Of a DNA stretch of 8,014 nucleotides, positions 5,900-8,014 are shown in pieces. The notes beneath the pieces were generated by a model. It saw only the letters and a list, made by a program, of their open reading frames with translations, made no database searches and had not been told where the DNA came from. Every line of letters starts with the position of its first letter. The first letter of the stretch is position 1. Made by a program: the position numbers and the translations under genes. Source of the DNA: SIG440 sp045648175 (GTDB taxonomy: Bacteria > Bacillota > Clostridia > Monoglobales > Monoglobaceae); the NCBI GenBank assembly GCA_045648175.1, contig JAZRNN010000038.1:1-8014 (forward strand), written 5' to 3'.

Positions 5900-6352
5900 G
5901 TGAAAACGCTTGAAACTGGGCGGTTGATTTTACGAGATTGGAACATTAAAGATATAGGGTGTCAGGTTTATGATGAAAACATTATACAGTATTTAATAAC
6001 TGTGAAAAATAACTATGCCGTTGTTCTGAAAGAAAACGGAATGGTAATTGGCACAATAGGTTTAAATGAAGATGCAGAAAACAATCCGAATCGTAGAAAT
6101 GTTGGTATTAGATTATTGGAATCGTATCAAAACAAAGGTTTGATGTCAGAAGCCTTGGAAAGTGTTATTCAAAACGCAAGTGATATTACCGATGAATTAT
6201 CGTATTTATGCCGTTCTGATGACAAACGAAGTCAATACATAGCAGAAAAATTTGGTTTCGAATATTTCAAGACTTTTTATAATGTTCAGAAAGAACCTAA
6301 TGATGAACCTAAGGACTTTCTCTATTTTATATTAAAACTATCAAAGGAATAA
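5900..6352 (+). CDS. Compact RimJ/RimL-type GNAT N-acetyltransferase
   Basis: This 150-residue acetyltransferase opens with LETGRLILRDWNIKDI, as RimJ/RimL relatives do, and has the acetyl-CoA loop SYQNKGLMSEA (75-85) and the late AEKFGFEYFK (115-124). It is about 30 residues shorter than typical relatives. The stretch between the first strand and the VVLKENGMVIGTIGL hairpin (41-55) is compressed, so most of the alpha1-alpha2 region that usually lines the acceptor site is missing. The catalytic core looks intact, so I call it a gene, not a pseudogene, but acceptor choice may be unusual. Its start is GTG at 5900, 7 nt after the fusion gene, with AAGGAG at 5884-5889. It is not a close copy of the GNAT half of that fusion. 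Substrate unknown. Confidence 0.85.
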   Translation: MKTLETGRLILRDWNIKDIGCQVYDENIIQYLITVKNNYAVVLKENGMVIGTIGLNEDAENNPNRRNVGIRLLESYQNKGLMSEALESVIQNASDITDELSYLCRSDDKRSQYIAEKFGFEYFKTFYNVQKEPNDEPKDFLYFILKLSKE

Positions 6353-6359
6353 GCAGCAT

Positions 6360-6842
6360 ATGAACAAAACAATTGTAGATTGCATAGACGAGAATCTGAA
6401 CGGTGACGCAAAACAAACCGCTTTAGATTTTGTGAATTTCTTAAAGTCAAAGCAATTAACCTTTTATAAAGATATGTGTGACTGTTGGAAAGACAAGATT
6501 TATTATTGGGTAAAACTCGGTGATGAGTGTGTTGCTTTCATCGCTATCAAAGATCCTGACGAACCCGAAAACCTTTGGACAGTTTGGTCGGATGAGAGCA
6601 AGTTGTATGAAGATTATATTGTTGACGAAGAAATCAAGGCCATTGCTTGGAAGAATATAGATTTGTGCGGCAACTGTGGTTCTTGTGGCGGCGGTCAATC
6701 TAAGAAGGTGTTTGGCAAAACTTTTGATCGAGTATGCGGTTGTACATTTCGCATAGATAACCCCACAACAAAAGATATTCCGTTTTTAGAAAAAATGGTT
6801 GAGATTAAAATTATAGATATTTGCGGAAGTGATAATGTTTGA
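6360..6842 (+). CDS. Uncharacterised Cys-rich protein, presumed metal-binding
   Basis: I do not know a defined function for this 160-residue protein. Its hallmark is CGNCGSCGGG (from residue 103) followed by VFGKTFDRVCGCTFRIDNP (117-135). This gives C103-x2-C106-x2-C109 and C126-x-C128, a pattern well suited to Zn2+ or another thiophilic metal. Other cysteines are at 8, 40, 42, 57 and 155. The N-terminal half holds a helix (about 16-31) and a small beta region with several aromatic residues (KIYYWVKLGDECVAFIAI, 46-63). No signal peptide or membrane segment is visible, so it should be cytosolic. Its ATG is 7 nt after the preceding stop, with AAAGGA at 6343-6348, and its end overlaps the next gene by 4 nt. 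I believe similar proteins occur in Clostridia, but that is from memory. Confidence 0.8.
   Translation: MNKTIVDCIDENLNGDAKQTALDFVNFLKSKQLTFYKDMCDCWKDKIYYWVKLGDECVAFIAIKDPDEPENLWTVWSDESKLYEDYIVDEEIKAIAWKNIDLCGNCGSCGGGQSKKVFGKTFDRVCGCTFRIDNPTTKDIPFLEKMVEIKIIDICGSDNV
6825..6832 (+). promoter_or_regulatory. Ribosome binding site for an overlapping TTG start
   Basis: GGAAGTGA lies 6 nt before TTG 6839. The ATG at 6835 is out of frame with the downstream gene and hits a stop after four codons, so TTG 6839 is the likely start. Confidence 0.45.
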
Positions 6843-7645
6843 ATTATAAAATTACAAATGATATTCGAACCGAATTTAAACGTTTACAAAGTCAAAATAA
6901 TTTAGACGGTATTATAGACTATTTATCCTCTATATTGTCAACTAACAATGAAGATGATTTATTGGCCGGATTCTGTTATTGGAACATTTCGGACAGTTAT
7001 GCTATGCAACGCAAGTCAGAGGAACTATACGCTAACCATCTAAATTTTTGCAAAATGTTAGACACTATGGACTCACAATACAAATTTTGGTCTGTTTGCG
7101 ATGCCACCCAACGCTTTACTCTTGAGCTTGGAGGATATGGCGATTTTTGGTGGGATATTTATAAAAATGCTTTGGACCTAAATCCCAACACTACAGATAT
7201 TGAACGGATAGTATTTGATACCCACGTAGCGGCAATATCAATAAATCTAAAGGTTGAAAATCCAAAATCCAGATTATATTTAGCAAAGGATAACTTCGAA
7301 AAGTTTGTTATGAACTCGGCTAATTCTGAAAACGAGGCGTTTTATAAACTTGTGTACTCTTCTCATGTGTTAAAAGTTTTCGGTGATGAAGCGTGTGACA
7401 TTTTAAATCTTTGCAATCGAATTTTACCATTTTTAAAAGAAAATATACCTGATAGTGAATATGCTGTCGGTGAATGGGAGCGCTTGAACGCTCCTCGTTC
7501 AAGACAAAATATGGCACAGGTTGGTATAAACCGTGCAATAAATGCTCTAATTGACGTAGGTAAAAAAACGCAAGCAAAAGAATTATACAACGAAGCGTTA
7601 AACAGTGGATTAACTCGCAATACATATATCGAAAAAAGGTTATAG
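6839..7645 (+). CDS. Uncharacterised all-helical, TPR-like protein
   Basis: This 268-residue protein is predicted here, by eye, to be nearly all helical, with pairs of helices resembling tetratricopeptide repeats. The clearest are about residues 43-75 (YWNISDSYAMQRKSEELYAN) and 225-257 (INRAINALIDVGKKTQAKEL then YNEAL). The middle is less regular and aromatic-rich (GGYGDFWWDIY, 98-108). There are no catalytic motifs, signal peptide or membrane segment. Such folds usually mediate protein-protein contact, so it could act as a scaffold or adaptor for other operon products; that is inference. The start is a TTG overlapping the previous gene by 4 nt, pointing to coupled translation with the Cys-rich protein and a possible functional pairing. 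I do not recognise a specific family. Confidence 0.78.
   Translation: MNYKITNDIRTEFKRLQSQNNLDGIIDYLSSILSTNNEDDLLAGFCYWNISDSYAMQRKSEELYANHLNFCKMLDTMDSQYKFWSVCDATQRFTLELGGYGDFWWDIYKNALDLNPNTTDIERIVFDTHVAAISINLKVENPKSRLYLAKDNFEKFVMNSANSENEAFYKLVYSSHVLKVFGDEACDILNLCNRILPFLKENIPDSEYAVGEWERLNAPRSRQNMAQVGINRAINALIDVGKKTQAKELYNEALNSGLTRNTYIEKRL
7477..7494 (+). repeat. GC-rich 6-bp hairpin inside the TPR-like gene
   Basis: GGAGCG (7477-7482) and CGCTCC (7489-7494) form a perfect stem with the 6-nt loop CTTGAA. It stands out against AT-rich surroundings, but no T-run follows and it is inside an open frame, so a terminator role is unlikely. Confidence 0.5.
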
Positions 7646-7646
7646 G

Positions 7647-8014
7647 GTGATAAAGATCAAATATTTAAAATTAAATTCTAATAGTCCGGAATTGCATAAG
7701 CAAGATTTTGAAAGGCTTGTTCTTTTATACGGTGCCGAGCTTGATAGCCACCAAAACCGAAACACGCCAAAAGAGATTTTGGTAAAGTGGGCCAACAGTA
7801 TGATAAACATACAAGGTGATGCTGATAGGCATCTAGAACTTTGTTATGACGGTGATAGTTTAATAGGTTTTTTATACGGAAAAATTGACCATCCCGATCA
7901 CAAAGGTTATATCAAGGTTGGGTATGGTTACATAATGGAATTTTATGTGTTGCCCGAATTTCGCCGTAATGGATACGGCAAACAAATGTATTCGCATTTA
8001 GAAGAATTGCTAAT
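7647..8014 (+). CDS. GNAT family N-acetyltransferase, truncated by window edge
   Basis: An open frame from GTG 7647 runs to the window end, giving 122 codons with no stop. The protein starts MIKIKYLKLNSNSPELHKQD and contains LELCYDGDSLIGFLYGKI (about 71-88) and the acetyl-CoA loop MEFYVLPEFRRNGYGKQM (97-114), where R106-R-N-G-Y-G is a textbook R-x-x-G-x-G/A motif. The remaining C-terminal strands of the GNAT fold lie beyond the window. The start is one base after the preceding TAG, with AAAAAGG at 7633-7639 as ribosome binding site, so it continues the same operon. It belongs to a different GNAT subgroup from the RimJ/RimL-like members at 4849-5892 and 5900-6352, and the acceptor is unknown. 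Confidence 0.88.
   Translation, partial: MIKIKYLKLNSNSPELHKQDFERLVLLYGAELDSHQNRNTPKEILVKWANSMINIQGDADRHLELCYDGDSLIGFLYGKIDHPDHKGYIKVGYGYIMEFYVLPEFRRNGYGKQMYSHLEELL

Larger units (their letters stand above)
128..8014 (+). other. Candidate 13-gene operon led by an AraC regulator
   Basis: All 13 genes share one strand. Junctions run, in order: 11-nt overlap, 12-nt gap, 1-nt overlap, then gaps of 23, 27, 14, 3, 4, 7 and 7 nt, a 4-nt overlap and a 1-nt gap. Almost every gene has its own ribosome binding site. I see no terminator-like stem with a T-run at any junction, and the last gene is cut by the edge, so the unit is longer than the window. Internal promoters cannot be excluded. Confidence 0.75.

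Noticed and set aside
1..8014. Integron gene-cassette array
   Set aside because: Small unrelated enzymes in a row recall integron cassettes, but gaps are 27 nt or less or negative, too short for attC sites (roughly 57-141 bp), and no integrase is present in the window.
1..8014. tRNA, rRNA, CRISPR array, insertion sequence or transposase
   Set aside because: No repeat-spacer pattern, transposase-like protein, terminal inverted repeats or structural RNA pattern was seen; coding density leaves no room outside bases 1-127.

Overview
The window looks like chromosomal or accessory DNA of a low-GC Gram-positive bacterium, most likely a gut-type Clostridia (Oscillospiraceae/Lachnospiraceae-like). 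The reasons are the AT-rich composition, the purine-rich Shine-Dalgarno sites (AAAGGTG, AAGGAG) before nearly every gene, the frequent TTG/GTG starts, and protein families typical of Clostridia. The taxon is inferred from style, not proven.

Layout: all 13 genes lie on the + strand. Bases 1-127 are non-coding and hold a plausible sigma-A-type promoter (74-102) just downstream of a 9-bp direct repeat spaced 21 bp (34-42 and 55-63). An AraC-family regulator follows (128-1057). Then come twelve tightly packed genes: a small acidic coiled-coil protein (1047-1388), a NudB-like NUDIX hydrolase (1401-1844), a FlaR/adenylate-kinase-like P-loop protein (1844-2353), a GNAT acetyltransferase (2377-2826), a short inorganic-pyrophosphatase-like protein (2854-3219), a two-domain transglutaminase-like protein (3234-4343), a second P-loop kinase-like protein (4347-4844), a GNAT-NUDIX fusion (4849-5892), a compact GNAT (5900-6352), a Cys-rich presumed metal-binding protein (6360-6842), a TPR-like helical protein (6839-7645), and a GNAT that runs off the right edge (7647-8014). 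Gaps range from an 11-nt overlap to 27 nt. No terminator-like hairpin with a T-tract was seen, so the set reads as one long operon continuing past the window.

How the genes may fit together: the content repeats a few small-molecule chemistries: acetyl transfer (4 GNAT domains), nucleoside-diphosphate-linked hydrolysis (2 NUDIX domains), P-loop phosphotransfer or NTP binding (2), and a pyrophosphatase-like fold. There are also a Cys-protease/transglutaminase fold and three uncharacterised proteins. There is no transporter, no biosynthetic core enzyme and no mobile-element gene. Two readings fit. One is an AraC-controlled detoxification/self-protection or metabolite-repair island. The other is a collection locus where unrelated small enzymes accumulate behind one promoter. 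The sequence alone does not decide between them. The strongest items for a second look are the composite operon, the GNAT-NUDIX fusion, the altered pyrophosphatase-like protein, the Cys-cluster protein and the putative AraC operator.
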